A stretch of DNA of 64,000 nt. Source: Woeseiaceae bacterium (GTDB lineage: Bacteria; Pseudomonadota; Gammaproteobacteria; Steroidobacterales; Woeseiaceae). The stretch lies in NCBI GenBank assembly GCA_030065915.1, contig JASJCQ010000013.1, positions 1 through 64,000 on the forward strand. The letters are read 5' to 3'. Both the position numbers and the translations under genes were made by a program. Position 1 is the first letter of the stretch; every line of letters starts with the position of its first letter. The notes under the pieces were generated by a model. That model had not been told where the DNA came from. It was given only the letters and a program-made list of their open reading frames with translations, and did no database searches. Below, one piece after another: positions 40,601-50,650 of this stretch.

Positions 40601-41430
40601 TTGCGATCGGCGAAAGATACTTTGGCCGCATGGAGGCGGACGTCTTACGCACGGAACAGGGGCTGGTCGCCGAACGCATAATCGCGAACGATGCCAGCTT
40701 CGAAGTGTTCGGCAACGGGCGTTGGGTCGCCAATGAGGACGATGCCAGCGGATTCACGACCTATGCCGTTGGCGGTCTTCGGAGCAACGACATCAAGGCT
40801 ACGATGGACAGGCTCAATTATCAGCCGGGTCTGAACGGTGACGACCTGTCAGTGATTTTCGACGTCAACTGGTCGGGTGGACCGTCGGCTGAGTTCATCG
40901 AGACCCTGGACGGAGAGGTGCAGGTCAATTTCGGCCCCGGCCAGCTGGATGATGTCGACCCGGGGGCAGGGCGCGTGTTCGGCCTCCTAAGCATTGTCGC
41001 GCTGCCTCGACGACTGTCTCTCGACTTCAGCGACGTCTTCCAGAAGGGCTTCGGCTTTGACAAGATTGAAGGCGTGTTCCGGATTGATGATGGCGATACC
41101 TACACGTGCAACCTGACCCTCGAGGGACCGGCCGCGGCGATCGGTATCGTCGGACGTGCCGGCCTTACCGACAGGGACTACGCGCAGTCAGCGATCGTCA
41201 GTGCGAGTTTCGGCGATACGCTGCCCGTCGTTGGCGGCCTCGTTGCCGGACCACAGGTTGCCGCAGCGCTGCTGATTTTCTCGCAGATCTTCAAGAAGCC
41301 ACTGCAGGACCTGAGCCAGGTCTATTACGATATCGGTGGTACCTGGGATGAGCCGACGATCGAGAGTTCGGACGCCGCCAGTTTCGCCGAGACCGGGCGC
41401 GTATCCGGGTGCATAGAAGACGCTCAGTAA
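37606..41430 (+). CDS. yhdP: YhdP-family AsmA-like envelope protein
   Basis: A 1,274-residue inner-membrane protein with one N-terminal helix (VLAYTIAGFVILLAIGVGLL) and a very long periplasmic beta-rich part. YhdP bridges the periplasm and moves phospholipids to the outer membrane. The end (FSQIFKKPLQDLSQVYYDIGG) matches YhdP. It starts five bases after rng. Confidence 0.94.
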   Translation: MKKLFQKVFKVLAYTIAGFVILLAIGVGLLRLFLPRLPEYQEQIKVWASDAIGVDVEFSAMDARWGLSGPELNFLDAELIRPDNLRRIVAADEVSVSVALIRLMTERTVAIDRVVVRESQIEVRRLDTGEFWFQGSTLDELLPPREQDKTLQSSAIELIGENIELLYLRPGDERPSRFAIPSVVVRGDETRIAIDTEINPPSEIADELVISATYLMDVPAQDRVWDVFARIEDVELPALSTLSGNEAWRVASGGGDADVSITISGDGVQTASVDVDLTDLSRDGQDPVDLKGLVEYRRDDDGWLLAGTGLELATPTGEWPQSSFRLDTGLDADGSIALLDVRSDYVNLRDLRFVTPLLDSELRERLDILSPRGEIRDLDLTLSGIGSEQLSYAMSAEVSDIGFEAVERLPGVRGFSARVRADMSGGRVEMRSENLSLLLFDYLSEPIQLDSALGTIIWRRSGDRTTVLSDNISLNNGDLQSQTNVQITIDGDAAPEIDLASEWALSDLGSAKRYIPEKLLSPKLYRWFQDALLSGNVNNGRTRLYGPLDKFPFDGGEGRFLLEATVSDLLFKYLPRWPAAEVRTMDVVLDNTRLYTERNVSINEGREVRDAQVEIADLRDAVLTINGKSDGDMQSLLDFSRNSPLDDLLGGALGRVSVGGSATADIDLVVPLKRSREFTITATVVADDAELRIDGLNPPITNMNGRVTIQRDALESESLTAEFLGEPIDIVLTDANETGFRYAANVAGDVSIAGLSDGFGLPTDGLLDGSTSYTASILFPARQEEGRQPLTIRVASDLAGVEVSMPPPFGKQANLERPLTGDIRFPGGGDIASTGRTDDFTWDLSFVNDDGLAFERGTLVVGQDLESELVETRGLHIRGNVPQFYLDDWLAIGQGDGSRSAVIDEIRSADVVVDDLRLLGQRLRGHSVKMDRSARDWLIQADGDQVSGSITLPYEFGPETTLVLEMQRLVLPGDDLSPGGPNEVDPRNLPAITIRADEFAIGERYFGRMEADVLRTEQGLVAERIIANDASFEVFGNGRWVANEDDASGFTTYAVGGLRSNDIKATMDRLNYQPGLNGDDLSVIFDVNWSGGPSAEFIETLDGEVQVNFGPGQLDDVDPGAGRVFGLLSIVALPRRLSLDFSDVFQKGFGFDKIEGVFRIDDGDTYTCNLTLEGPAAAIGIVGRAGLTDRDYAQSAIVSASFGDTLPVVGGLVAGPQVAAALLIFSQIFKKPLQDLSQVYYDIGGTWDEPTIESSDAASFAETGRVSGCIEDAQ

Positions 41431-41458
41431 GACGGCAACAGGAGAAGGCGAGATTCCC

Positions 41459-42283
41459 ATGCGCGTTGCAGCCATCCAGATGAACAGCGGTGACAGGGTT
41501 CCTGACAATCTCGCGCTGGCAGAGTCGCTTATTGCTACGGCGGCGCGCGACGGATGTCGCATCGTCGTCCTGCCCGAGAACTTCGCGCTGATGCCGAAAC
41601 GCGGCCGCGACAAGAACGAGCACGCGGAGGTAGTCGGCTCAGGTCCGGTACAGGCGTTTCTTGCCGAGACCGCCAGGACACACGGCGTCTGGATTATAGG
41701 CGGCAGCATCCCGATCGAGTCGCCCGAGCCCGAGCGGGTCTTCGGCGCCTGTGTCGTCGTGAACGACGAGGGCGAGACAGTCGCCGTGTATCGGAAAATC
41801 CACTTGTTCGATGTCGACATTTCCGACTCCGATGAATCCTATCGCGAGTCATTCTCGATGTACCCGGCGGACGACGTTGTCACCGTGGATACGCCCGCCG
41901 GCAGGCTCGGTATGAGCATCTGCTATGACGTCAGGTTCCCGGAACTCTACCGAGCGCTGCTGGACGACGGCGCCAGCTGGTTCACGGTGCCCGCGGCATT
42001 CACGGTGACCACGGGCCAGGCGCACTGGCATGCGCTCCTGCGAGCCCGGGCTATCGAGAACCTGGCCTATGTCGTCGCGCCCGGACAATTCGGCACCCAC
42101 CCTGACGGTCGCTCGACCTTCGGCCATTCCCTGATCGTCGATCCCTGGGGCAGGGTGCTGGCCGAATCATCGGACAGCAACGGGTTTATTGCCGTAGACT
42201 TCGAGCTCGACATGCAGGCGAAACTGCGCAGCGAGTTTCCGGCACTGTCCAATCGCAGGCTTAGCAAAGGATCCAGGCATTGA
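41459..42283 (+). CDS. Carbon-nitrogen hydrolase, Nit-type
   Basis: A 274-residue nitrilase-fold amidase. The Glu-Lys-Cys triad is E40 (VVLPENFAL), K113 ([10 protein letters not shown]) and C155 ([14 protein letters not shown]). Relatives of the Nit1 type remove deaminated glutathione; I infer that role from the E-K-C context and the position before tldD. Four-base overlap with tldD. Confidence 0.88.
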   Translation: MRVAAIQMNSGDRVPDNLALAESLIATAARDGCRIVVLPENFALMPKRGRDKNEHAEVVGSGPVQAFLAETARTHGVWIIGGSIPIESPEPERVFGACVVVNDEGETVAVYRKIHLFDVDISDSDESYRESFSMYPADDVVTVDTPAGRLGMSICYDVRFPELYRALLDDGASWFTVPAAFTVTTGQAHWHALLRARAIENLAYVVAPGQFGTHPDGRSTFGHSLIVDPWGRVLAESSDSNGFIAVDFELDMQAKLRSEFPALSNRRLSKGSRH

Positions 42284-43731
42284 CCGACTCAAACCAGGCC
42301 AGTATCGAAACAGTCATGGCAAACGTGCTTGAGCCAGTCGGCTTGGCAGAGCAACATCTCGCGTCGACGCTCGGTGACGTTATGAGTGGCGGCGTGGATT
42401 ACGCGGACCTGTATTTCCAGGTCAGTCGCGCGGAGAGCTGGACGCTGGAAGACGGGATATTGCGCGAGGGCAGTTTCAGCCTCGATCAGGGTGTTGGCGT
42501 TCGCGCGAACAGCGGCGAGAAGACCGGTTTCGCCTATTCAGACGAATTGTTCCTCCCGGCATTGACGAAAGCCGCCACGGCCGCGCGCGCGATCGCGCGA
42601 TCCGGCGACGACCGGAGCGTGCCCGCCTGGCAACGAACTTCGGCGGCATTGCTTTACCCGGTGACGGACCCGACCACCAGTCTCCGGGATGACGAGAAAG
42701 CAGAACTCCTGAAGACGATTGACCGCGAAACGCGGGCGCTCGATTCACGCATCGACCAGGTCATCCTGAGCATGACCAGCTCGCAGGACCATGTTCTGGT
42801 GGCTGCGTCCGACGGGACGCTCGCGGCTGACGTCAGACCGCTGGTGCGATTCAACGTCAGCGTCATCCTGGAAGAGAACGGTCGCCGTGAGCAGGGCTAT
42901 GCGGGCGGTGGTTCACGATCGGACCTGCAGTATTTCCTCGCCGGTGAGCGGCCGCTCGAATACGCGCGCGAGGCCGTACGGCAGGCGACGGTCCAGCTCG
43001 AAGCGCAGGCGGCGCCTGCCGGCGCCATGCCGGTCGTACTCGGGCCGGGCTGGCCGGGCATACTGCTGCATGAGGCTGTAGGTCACGGCCTCGAGGGCGA
43101 CTTCAATCGCAAGGGTACGTCCGCGTTTTCCGGAAAGGTCGGGAAGCCGGTCGCATCCCCGCTGGTGACAATTGTCGACGACGGCACGATGGAGAATCGA
43201 CGAGGGTCTTTGTCGATCGACGATGAAGGGACGCCCGGCGCCTACAACGTGCTGGTCGAAGACGGTGTCCTCCGTGGCTACATGCAGGACAAGCTCAACG
43301 CGCGCCTGATGGGGGTCAAGCCGACCGGAAACGGACGCCGGGAATCATTTGCGCATATCCCGATGCCGCGGATGACCAACACCTACATGCTTGCGGGGCC
43401 GCATGATCCGGGCGAGATCATCGAGTCGGTCGAGCAGGGGATCTACGCGCCGAATTTTGGCGGCGGGCAGGTCGACATTACGTCCGGCAAGTTCGTCTTC
43501 TCGGCGAGTGAGGCCTACCTGATCGAAGGCGGACGGCTGACAACCCCGGTCAAGGGTGCGATGTTGATCGGCGACGGGCCGGAGGCATTGACGCGCATTT
43601 CGATGGTCGGCAACGACATGCAGCTCGACAGCGGCGTCGGCACCTGCGGCAAAGACGGGCAATCGGTGCCGGTGGGCGTCGGCCAACCGACGCTGAAAAT
43701 CGACGAGTTGACGGTGGGCGGCACCGCCTGA
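42280..43731 (+). CDS. tldD: Metalloprotease TldD
   Basis: With PmbA (TldE) it digests unfolded peptides and matures microcins and CcdA. The active-site motif HEAVGH is at 264-269 ([15 protein letters not shown]), with its ligands. 483 residues. Start TTG overlaps the preceding stop (TTGA). PmbA is encoded about 4 kb downstream on the same strand. Confidence 0.96.
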   Translation: MTDSNQASIETVMANVLEPVGLAEQHLASTLGDVMSGGVDYADLYFQVSRAESWTLEDGILREGSFSLDQGVGVRANSGEKTGFAYSDELFLPALTKAATAARAIARSGDDRSVPAWQRTSAALLYPVTDPTTSLRDDEKAELLKTIDRETRALDSRIDQVILSMTSSQDHVLVAASDGTLAADVRPLVRFNVSVILEENGRREQGYAGGGSRSDLQYFLAGERPLEYAREAVRQATVQLEAQAAPAGAMPVVLGPGWPGILLHEAVGHGLEGDFNRKGTSAFSGKVGKPVASPLVTIVDDGTMENRRGSLSIDDEGTPGAYNVLVEDGVLRGYMQDKLNARLMGVKPTGNGRRESFAHIPMPRMTNTYMLAGPHDPGEIIESVEQGIYAPNFGGGQVDITSGKFVFSASEAYLIEGGRLTTPVKGAMLIGDGPEALTRISMVGNDMQLDSGVGTCGKDGQSVPVGVGQPTLKIDELTVGGTA

Positions 43732-43848
43732 TTGACATAACGTCAGCATTTGCGCGGATTTCCGGCGTTGCTTGTGACCTGTGACACGGCAATCTACCGT
43801 CGTCTTGCCTACTCTGACTGACGTACTTCAATCACAGGAACTCAAGCA

Positions 43849-44016
43849 ATGGCGAGCGACAGAACAATAACCGAGAACGATCTCGAAGCGAATGCGCAAA
43901 GCCTAATAAACGCGCTGCGTAGCGAACCTGCTGAAGCCGAGCCCGATCTTTCCGTGGACGGCTTGTCTGAGTCCATTCTTTCGCGTTTCCTGGGCCTGTT
44001 CGGCTCGCGGAGCTAG
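43849..44016 (+). CDS. Small ORF, 55 aa
   Basis: ATG 43849 runs to TAG 44014-44016 with CACAGGAAC upstream, a fair ribosome-binding site. The product is acidic at the start and ends with a hydrophobic SILSRFLGLFGSRS. I cannot match it. It may be a real small protein. Confidence 0.5.
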   Translation: MASDRTITENDLEANAQSLINALRSEPAEAEPDLSVDGLSESILSRFLGLFGSRS

Positions 44017-44115
44017 ACTCCCCGGATGACCCCCCACTGGTTCCTGAGCCGGAACCAGCTGGACGAGACGCGCCGCAATGTGGAACACTGATGCCGCTAT
44101 TGCGGAGTCAGCTCG

Positions 44116-44328
44116 ATGTGGATTTCAAAACCGATCTATGAGGCCTTGCCCTACTTCTACCTTGTGGCAGGCGTCATTACGCTGAGCGCATCGATGTATG
44201 TGGATCACTGGTATTGGCCGACGATCTGCTTCACGACCGGCGTTTTCTGCCTGGTTGCCGGACTGGTCGTACTGCTCAAGCGCCGGGATGCGCGTTCCGT
44301 AAAGCGCCGGCAGAGCCCGGCCGAATGA
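44116..44328 (+). CDS. Small two-helix membrane protein, 70 aa
   Basis: The predicted product has two hydrophobic segments (LPYFYLVAGVITLSASMYV, PTICFTTGVFCLVAGLVVLL) and a basic C-terminus. No family known. Converges with the ExeA-like gene four bases later. Confidence 0.6.
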   Translation: MWISKPIYEALPYFYLVAGVITLSASMYVDHWYWPTICFTTGVFCLVAGLVVLLKRRDARSVKRRQSPAE

Positions 44329-44331
44329 CCG

Positions 44332-45648
44332 CTACTTGCTGACGGCGGAAGCGTCGCCGTCTTCGTCCAGACCCTTGTCGACCTGATCCTCGAACGCGTC
44401 TTCGTCTGAGGCCCGCTCTTCAATCAGGTCTTCTTCCCTGCCAAAGTCCTCCACCATTGCGGTCGACGCATCGGTGCCCTTGTTCTTGCGCAGGTCGGTG
44501 TAAACAATTTCGTGGATGCCGATGCTGATGACGTCGCCGTCCTCGAGCAGGCAGCTCTTCACCTGTCGATTGCCGACGAATACGCCGTTTGTGCTGTTTA
44601 GATCCTGCACCGTACAGCCCTTTTCGTCGCTGACGAACTGTGCGTGGTGACGACTGACAAACTTGCTCTTGATGTAAAGCTCATTGTCCGGTGCGCGGCC
44701 AGCGACGACGCGTCCCTCGGGAAACTGGTGCATCCCCAAAGACTCACCGTCGGCACGAACCTCGAACTGGGCAACGGGGTCTGCATGCTTCTGCTCGATA
44801 TACGCTACCTGCCGATACAGCCCGGTCGTTGTCGGGTGCTCCGACCAGCCGAGTTCGTTCACGGCCTCGCGAACGTCGTCAGCATCCACTATCGGCTTTT
44901 CATCGGCGAACGCACACAGCAGAGCCGAATCGCACAGGGTGTTGATCAATCTCGGAATGCCACCGGTGTAGCGGTAGAGATCGTCGTAGGTGTCCTCGGC
45001 AAAAAGCTCATTGTCGTCCCGGCCGGCGACCGCGAGCCGGTGCTCGATGTACTCGCGCATCTCCTCCCGATCCAGCGGCCCGATGTGGAAGCGCAACCTG
45101 ACTCTCTGGACCAGCTGCTTCAGTTTCGGTGAATCGAGTGAATTCTTCAGTTCGGGCTGGCCAGCGAGAATAATGCGCAGCACTTTTTCCTTGTGCGTTT
45201 CGATCCCCGACAGCAGGCGAATCTCCTCCAGCACCTTGGTCGACAGGTTCTGGGCTTCGTCCACAATGAGAACGACTTTCTTGCCGTTGGAATACTGCTC
45301 AATGAGGAACATGTTGAGCATGTCCAGCAATTCGACCTTCTGCTTGTTGAACGGTTTGAAGCCGAATTCGGTCAGCACTGCCTGCAGGAACTGCGTCGAT
45401 GACAGCTGGGTCTGTGACACGACGGCATACACGACGTCGTCGTCCACTTCCGACAGGAAGGACTGCAGCAATGTCGTCTTGCCTGAACCAATCTCGCCGG
45501 TTATGACAACGAAGCCGTCCGCGAGCCAGATCGTGGATTCCATGTACGCCTTGGCGCGAGCATGCTGCTTGCTCCAGTACACGAAACTCGGATCGGGTGT
45601 CAGCCGAAACGGTTGTTCATTCAGCTTGAAGTGTGCCAGGTAGGACAT
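44332..45648 (-). CDS. ExeA/GspA-type AAA ATPase fused to an FHA domain
   Basis: Walker A GEIGSGKT is at 51-58 and Walker B VVLIVDEAQN follows, in the order of ExeA/GspA. From about 315 the protein has an FHA domain (VVAGRAPDNELYIKSKFVSR, then HHAQFVSDEK; LNSTNGVFVGNRQV), which binds phospho-Thr. An acidic tail of about 50 residues ends it. ExeA forms an inner-membrane complex for the type II secretin; here no gsp gene is near, and no trans-membrane helix is seen. Its role with the FHA is unclear. Confidence 0.85.
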   Translation of the reverse strand: MSYLAHFKLNEQPFRLTPDPSFVYWSKQHARAKAYMESTIWLADGFVVITGEIGSGKTTLLQSFLSEVDDDVVYAVVSQTQLSSTQFLQAVLTEFGFKPFNKQKVELLDMLNMFLIEQYSNGKKVVLIVDEAQNLSTKVLEEIRLLSGIETHKEKVLRIILAGQPELKNSLDSPKLKQLVQRVRLRFHIGPLDREEMREYIEHRLAVAGRDDNELFAEDTYDDLYRYTGGIPRLINTLCDSALLCAFADEKPIVDADDVREAVNELGWSEHPTTTGLYRQVAYIEQKHADPVAQFEVRADGESLGMHQFPEGRVVAGRAPDNELYIKSKFVSRHHAQFVSDEKGCTVQDLNSTNGVFVGNRQVKSCLLEDGDVISIGIHEIVYTDLRKNKGTDASTAMVEDFGREEDLIEERASDEDAFEDQVDKGLDEDGDASAVSK

Positions 45649-45711
45649 TCTGTCAGTAGCGGCCTTTTTTCCGTCTCATTCCTCAGTTTACCTGCTTTAG
45701 CGCAGCGGGTT

Positions 45712-46815
45712 CTATGTTCCGGTCACGGTACGAGATGCCCACTGCGTCACGATTTTGCTGACTCTTGCAATCGCCCGGTCGCGACTCTCGGCGGATGACG
45801 CGACGACGGTGACATGTCCGACCTTGCGTCCAGGCCTCTCGGACTTACCGTAATCGTGGAAATGACCGTCTTCGAGCGACCTGACCGAGTCCGGTATCGA
45901 CCCAACCAGGTTCTGCATTCCCGAGTAGCCTTCACAATCGGGCTGACCGAGGGGCAGCCCCGCAACCGCCCGCATGTGATTCTCGAACTGGCTGCAGCGG
46001 CAGCCTTCTATCGTCCAGTGCCCGCTATTGTGTACACGTGGCGCGAACTCGTTCGCGAGCAGCTTCTCGCCGCAGACGAACAGCTCGAGCGCGACGGTGC
46101 CGACGTAGTCGAGGCGATCCAGCAGTCGATGCACGTAGTCTCCGGCCTGTGTCTCGAGCCGCGGGCTGTCCAACGGTGCTATGGACGTATCCAGAATACC
46201 GTTGGCATGCGTGTTCTGCGTCAGCGGATAGACGACGATGTCGCCCGATTGGCCCCGGGTCGCGATGACAGACACTTCGAAGTCGAACGGAACGAAGGCT
46301 TCGGCGATGAGCGCCATGCCGCCCAGCTCGTCCCACGCCTTGTCGCGATCCGAGCTATTCCTGATGACCGCCTGGCCTTTGCCGTCGTAGCCGAATCTGC
46401 GCGTCTTCAATACGATCGGCAGACCGAGTCTGTCGACCGCCTCGTCCAGATCATCGCGCGAGTCGACCGCCAAGTAGCCCGGCAGCGGTATCGACAGGTC
46501 CTCGAACAGCTGCTTCTCGCTCAAGCGATCCTGGGCGGCTGACAATGCCTGCAGGGGTGGAAAAACCGGCACGCCGTCGAGTTTTGCCAACGCGTCTACG
46601 GGAACGTTCTCGAATTCGTAGGTGATGACGTCGCAGAAGGCGGCCAGTTCAGCCAGCGCATCGGCATCGTCAAATGCCGCTAGCCGACAATCGCCGACGG
46701 CTGCGGCAGGCGGCTGATCGCCGGGGTCGAGGAAGAGGCATTCCAGTTGCAGGGGTTTCGCGGATTCCCCCAACATCAGGCCGAGCTGGCCTGCGCCGAT
46801 GACACCGACCCTCAC
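45712..46815 (-). CDS. purK: N5-carboxyaminoimidazole ribonucleotide synthase
   Basis: An ATP-grasp enzyme of purine biosynthesis that makes N5-CAIR. Starts MRVGVIGAGQLGLMLGESAK. The metal/ATP part includes KTRRFGYDGKGQAVI and ELFVCGEKLLANEFAPRVHNSGHWT (quoted in part). Start GTG. It follows purE by five bases. Confidence 0.95.
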   Translation of the reverse strand: MRVGVIGAGQLGLMLGESAKPLQLECLFLDPGDQPPAAAVGDCRLAAFDDADALAELAAFCDVITYEFENVPVDALAKLDGVPVFPPLQALSAAQDRLSEKQLFEDLSIPLPGYLAVDSRDDLDEAVDRLGLPIVLKTRRFGYDGKGQAVIRNSSDRDKAWDELGGMALIAEAFVPFDFEVSVIATRGQSGDIVVYPLTQNTHANGILDTSIAPLDSPRLETQAGDYVHRLLDRLDYVGTVALELFVCGEKLLANEFAPRVHNSGHWTIEGCRCSQFENHMRAVAGLPLGQPDCEGYSGMQNLVGSIPDSVRSLEDGHFHDYGKSERPGRKVGHVTVVASSAESRDRAIARVSKIVTQWASRTVTGT

Positions 46816-46820
46816 CAGTC

Positions 46821-47309
46821 TCAGACGCTCGGGTCCGGGTGCGACAGTACGGTACTGGTCTGGCGAGCGCGGAACGCATCCAGCGCCCTGGCAACCTCAT
46901 CGTCCGAGGTCCCTAGGATGGCTGCCGCGAGCAGGGCCGCATTGATTGCGCCTGCCTTGCCGATAGCGAGTGTCCCGACGGGTATTCCCGCCGGCATCTG
47001 GACAATCGACAGCAGCGAATCCTGGCCGTTTAGTGCCTTCGATTGCACAGGCACGCCGAGCACGGGCAGGCGAGTCTTTGCCGCGGTCATGCCGGGCAGG
47101 TGAGCCGCGCCCCCGGCGCCGGCAATGATGACCTTGATGCCGCGATCAGCTGCTGACTCTGCATATTCGAACAGCAGGTCCGGCGTCCGGTGCGCCGAAA
47201 CGACGCGCGTCTCGTGGTCGATGCCGAGCTCACGCAACGTATCGCTCGCGTGTTTCATGGTGTCCCAGTCAGAGCGGGATCCCATGATGATTCCTACCTC
47301 AATACTCAT
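46821..47309 (-). CDS. purE: N5-CAIR mutase
   Basis: It converts N5-CAIR into CAIR. The start [20 protein letters not shown] and the [14 protein letters not shown] loop are standard class I PurE. 162 residues. Stop lies five bases before purK; start overlaps darP by four bases. Confidence 0.97.
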   Translation of the reverse strand: MSIEVGIIMGSRSDWDTMKHASDTLRELGIDHETRVVSAHRTPDLLFEYAESAADRGIKVIIAGAGGAAHLPGMTAAKTRLPVLGVPVQSKALNGQDSLLSIVQMPAGIPVGTLAIGKAGAINAALLAAAILGTSDDEVARALDAFRARQTSTVLSHPDPSV

Positions 47310-47806
47310 CGAGAAAGTCTACCATGTTGGTCAATCAGGGCCTGATGGATACAGCGGAAAAGCTCTCGCCGATACCGCTTCTCGTCCCGGTCGTTGTTGG
47401 CATGGTGATACGACCGCAACAAGCTTCTGACCGCGTCAGCCGAACTCTCAAGTTCCGGCAGGTTGCTTACCGCCGACTCACCTTCCTTCAGCAGCCGATC
47501 CCGAGCGCGCTCCGCCTGCGCGAAGACACGCTTGCTTATTCGTTCCTGCTCGCCAAGAGCATCGAGGGCGTCGCGCAGGGCATCGACATCCGTTCCGGAC
47601 ATGTACTTTCCAATCAGTTTCTTCTGCCGCCTGAGCGCGCCGCGCGACTTCATGGATTTCGCCGCGATAATCGCCTCCAGCAGCGATTCGTCGAGCGGCA
47701 AAGCGGCAAGCGTTGCGGCATCGAAATCGATCAGGCTTTCGCCCAGCGCCTGCAATTCGGCGTGCCGCCGTTTCAGTGCGCTCTTGCTGGGTTTGTCATT
47801 TGACAC
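47306..47806 (-). CDS. darP: Ribosome-associated factor DarP (YjgA)
   Basis: A 166-residue 50S assembly factor. [20 protein letters not shown] and [15 protein letters not shown] match the family. It starts with GTG. The order darP-purE-purK on the minus strand, divergent from pmbA, places it first in the operon; in E. coli yjgA also sits beside pmbA. Confidence 0.93.
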   Translation of the reverse strand: MSNDKPSKSALKRRHAELQALGESLIDFDAATLAALPLDESLLEAIIAAKSMKSRGALRRQKKLIGKYMSGTDVDALRDALDALGEQERISKRVFAQAERARDRLLKEGESAVSNLPELESSADAVRSLLRSYHHANNDRDEKRYRRELFRCIHQALIDQHGRLSR

Positions 47807-47876
47807 TGGCGTAGCTGCTTTGCCGGGCGCCGCAGTCTATCATGCACCTCTTTTGGCGGCGTAGAGAAGATCGGGA

Positions 47877-49223
47877 ATGAGTGAGGTAACGGAGCGGGGC
47901 ATCGCCGCCGAAGGGCAGACCGAGGCGCTTGTCGCCGCGGCTCTAAAGGAGGCTAAACGTCTCGGCGCTACCCAGGCGGAGGTGGCGATCAGCCGCGATA
48001 GCGGACTGTCGGCGACAGCCCGGCTGGGCGAAGTCGAGAACCTCGAATACACCAACGATCACGGAATGGGAATCACCGTATACCGTGACCACCGCAAGGG
48101 CAGTGCAAGCACCTCCGACCTGTCTCCCGCCGCCATCAATGAAGCCGTCGCCAAAGCCTGCACATTTGCAGAACATACGGCTGCCGATGAGTTCGCCGGG
48201 TTGGCGGACGCGGACCGACTTTGCACCGACATCCTGGACCTGGACCTCGAGCATGCCTGGTCGATCACCGCCGATGAAGCGATCCAGCTGGCGATAAGTT
48301 GCGAAGCGGCCGCCATGGCCGCCGATGCGCGCATCAGAAATTCGGAAGGTGCAACCGTGTCCAGTAGTCGCGGCGTTCGGGCCTATGGAAACTCGAACGG
48401 CTTTTTCGGTGAGTTTGCGAAGACCAGCCACAGTATCAGCTGCGTCGTTCTCGGCGAGCAGGACGGCGACATGCAGCGCGACTACTACTACACTGCAGCC
48501 CGCGACCCGGGCGAGCTTGAAGATCCCGATGCGATTGGGCTGACCGCAGCGCAACGCGCGGTCAGTCGACTGGGTGCTAGAAAACTCAAGACTCGCAAGG
48601 CCCCGGTGGTGTTCAGGGCAGAGCTCGCGCGAGGCTTCGTCGGTCACGCGATCGGCGCTATCTCCGGTGGGGCTCAGTACCGGAAATCCTCGTTCCTGCT
48701 CGACGCGCTCGGCGAACAGGTGTTTCCTGCGTGGGTCGACATCGACGAGCGGCCACACATTCCGAAGGGCCTCGCCAGCACGCCCTATGACGCCGAGGGC
48801 GTGGCGACCTATGACCGCAGTATTGTCGCCGCCGGCAAGATCGATGGCTACGTGCTCAGCAGTTACTCGGCTCGCAGACTCGGTATGGAGTCGACGGCCA
48901 GCGCAGGCGGGTCGCAGAACCTCATTGTCTCGGCGAATGATGCCGACCTGCAATCACTGGTCGAGCGTATGGGCACGGGCCTGATCGTCGAAGAACTGAT
49001 CGGGCAGGGCGTCAACGGCGTGACGGGGGACTATTCGCGTGGCGCGGTGGGTCACTGGGTGGAAAACGGAGAGATCGCCTACCCGGTTCACGAGATCACG
49101 ATCGCCGGCAACCTGCGCGACCTTTACGGCGCCATCGTCGCTATCGGCGAAGACCGCGACCTTCGGGGCGGTATTCGCTGCGGTTCCTTGCTGATCGGTG
49201 AGATGACCATCGCTGGCAGCTGA
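47877..49223 (+). CDS. pmbA: TldE/PmbA metalloprotease subunit
   Basis: The inactive partner of TldD. 448 residues. It lacks a HExxxH motif, as expected for TldE. EYTNDHGMGITVYRDHRKGS and the C-terminal ASAGGSQNLIVS match PmbA. Divergent from darP over 70 bases. Confidence 0.95.
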   Translation: MSEVTERGIAAEGQTEALVAAALKEAKRLGATQAEVAISRDSGLSATARLGEVENLEYTNDHGMGITVYRDHRKGSASTSDLSPAAINEAVAKACTFAEHTAADEFAGLADADRLCTDILDLDLEHAWSITADEAIQLAISCEAAAMAADARIRNSEGATVSSSRGVRAYGNSNGFFGEFAKTSHSISCVVLGEQDGDMQRDYYYTAARDPGELEDPDAIGLTAAQRAVSRLGARKLKTRKAPVVFRAELARGFVGHAIGAISGGAQYRKSSFLLDALGEQVFPAWVDIDERPHIPKGLASTPYDAEGVATYDRSIVAAGKIDGYVLSSYSARRLGMESTASAGGSQNLIVSANDADLQSLVERMGTGLIVEELIGQGVNGVTGDYSRGAVGHWVENGEIAYPVHEITIAGNLRDLYGAIVAIGEDRDLRGGIRCGSLLIGEMTIAGS

Positions 49224-49227
49224 TCGC

Positions 49228-50568
49228 CTAACTCTCGGGAGCGGCCTGCTCGCGACGCTCCTCGAAGTCATCCAGGAGATCAGAGAGCGTGCGAGTGCCG
49301 ACCGCCTTCGCAATCGCCATGTCGATACTCTTGGCTATGGCATCGACCTCGCCGTCCCAGGAAGGCGTCACGCGAACCAGGGATTCATCCGTCGTCCTGA
49401 CAACGGACAGGACGTCGTCCAGCGTAGTCCTCGCCATTTCACGTCCCGGTAGCAGGCAGTCGTCTTCGTTGGAGGTCAATAGCCCGGCCTGTTCGAGCTT
49501 ATCGATTACCGGCGACAGCGTCAGCGACGGCAGACGTAACTGACGACTCAACGATTCGATGTTGATGGTGCGCCCGGGCTCGCGGAAAGCGGCGCCCACC
49601 TGGAGCATGACGTTGAGCGCCATGCGCTCGCGCGTTGAGTTCGACAGCCACGGCTCTTCGCGACCGAGTCGCAGGTAGGCCGGGTTCTGCACGTAGAACG
49701 CGATCTTCGCGCCAAGCAGCAGAACGATCCAGTTCAGGTAGATCCAGATCAGCGTGATGACCGCGATCGCAAACCCGGCGTAGACGGCCTGCGTGCGGGC
49801 TGAGTTCACAACGAATGCGGTCATCAGCAGGCCGATGCTGGCCCACATGAACCCGCCGGCGATACCGCCAATCAATGCGGATTTCAGTTTGACCTGCGTG
49901 TTGGGGATGAATGCGTAGAGGAACGTGAAAACGGCGCTGACGAGGAGGTAAGGCGTCAACTTGCTCGTTGCAACGAACAACGGTCCGATAATCTCGTTGT
50001 TCAACAGGAACTGCACGAAAGAGTCGTTCTGCAGCGATGTCAGCATGCCCAGCGCGATAACAATCACCACCGGCCCGACCAACAGAACGAACATGTACTC
50101 GGTGAACCGGCGTGCGAAGCTCCGCGACGCACTGACGTGCCAGACGAAGTTAAAGCTCTCCTCGATCTTTTGCACCATGGATACCGCGGTGTAGATAAAA
50201 AACGCCAGGCTGACCCCGCCAAGCACGCCGCCGTTGACGTTGCGCACCAGTGTCATGACGTTGTCGGTGATCTCGCGTCCCTTCTCGCCGAGGGGCTCGA
50301 GCACCAGGTACATCTGGTCTTCCAGCGCCTCGTGCACGCCGAAGCCCTTCAGCACCGAGAAACTGAAAGCGATCAGCGGCACAACGGACAGTAGCGTCGT
50401 GTATACGAGGCTCATGCTTCGCATCGTGACCTCGCCGGAAAACAGGTCGCGCAGCGTTGCGTACAGGTACCTGAGCAGGATGGCGGCCCAGCGGCCCGGT
50501 GTGCCCGACGAGGGAAGGCCCTTGCCCCAGACAAGTGCGTCAATTTTCTGCTTCGGATCGAAGGACAT
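49228..50568 (-). CDS. YihY/BrkB-family membrane protein with C-terminal winged-helix region
   Basis: About six transmembrane helices fill the first 300 residues (for example GGVSLAFFIYTAVSMVQKI, FVLLVGPVVIVIALGML). A basic and soluble region of 140 residues follows, with a helix-turn-helix look (INIESLSRQLRLPSLTLSPV). E. coli YihY has 290 residues and no such tail. Earlier annotation as RNase BN is not supported for YihY. Confidence 0.85.
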   Translation of the reverse strand: MSFDPKQKIDALVWGKGLPSSGTPGRWAAILLRYLYATLRDLFSGEVTMRSMSLVYTTLLSVVPLIAFSFSVLKGFGVHEALEDQMYLVLEPLGEKGREITDNVMTLVRNVNGGVLGGVSLAFFIYTAVSMVQKIEESFNFVWHVSASRSFARRFTEYMFVLLVGPVVIVIALGMLTSLQNDSFVQFLLNNEIIGPLFVATSKLTPYLLVSAVFTFLYAFIPNTQVKLKSALIGGIAGGFMWASIGLLMTAFVVNSARTQAVYAGFAIAVITLIWIYLNWIVLLLGAKIAFYVQNPAYLRLGREEPWLSNSTRERMALNVMLQVGAAFREPGRTINIESLSRQLRLPSLTLSPVIDKLEQAGLLTSNEDDCLLPGREMARTTLDDVLSVVRTTDESLVRVTPSWDGEVDAIAKSIDMAIAKAVGTRTLSDLLDDFEERREQAAPES

Positions 50569-50650
50569 CTGCGAGTTCCCGGGTTCGATCGAACATTGTA
50601 GCGTGCGTCAGAGTATAGTTCCCGATCCCCGGTCACGGATTGCTTTGGAA

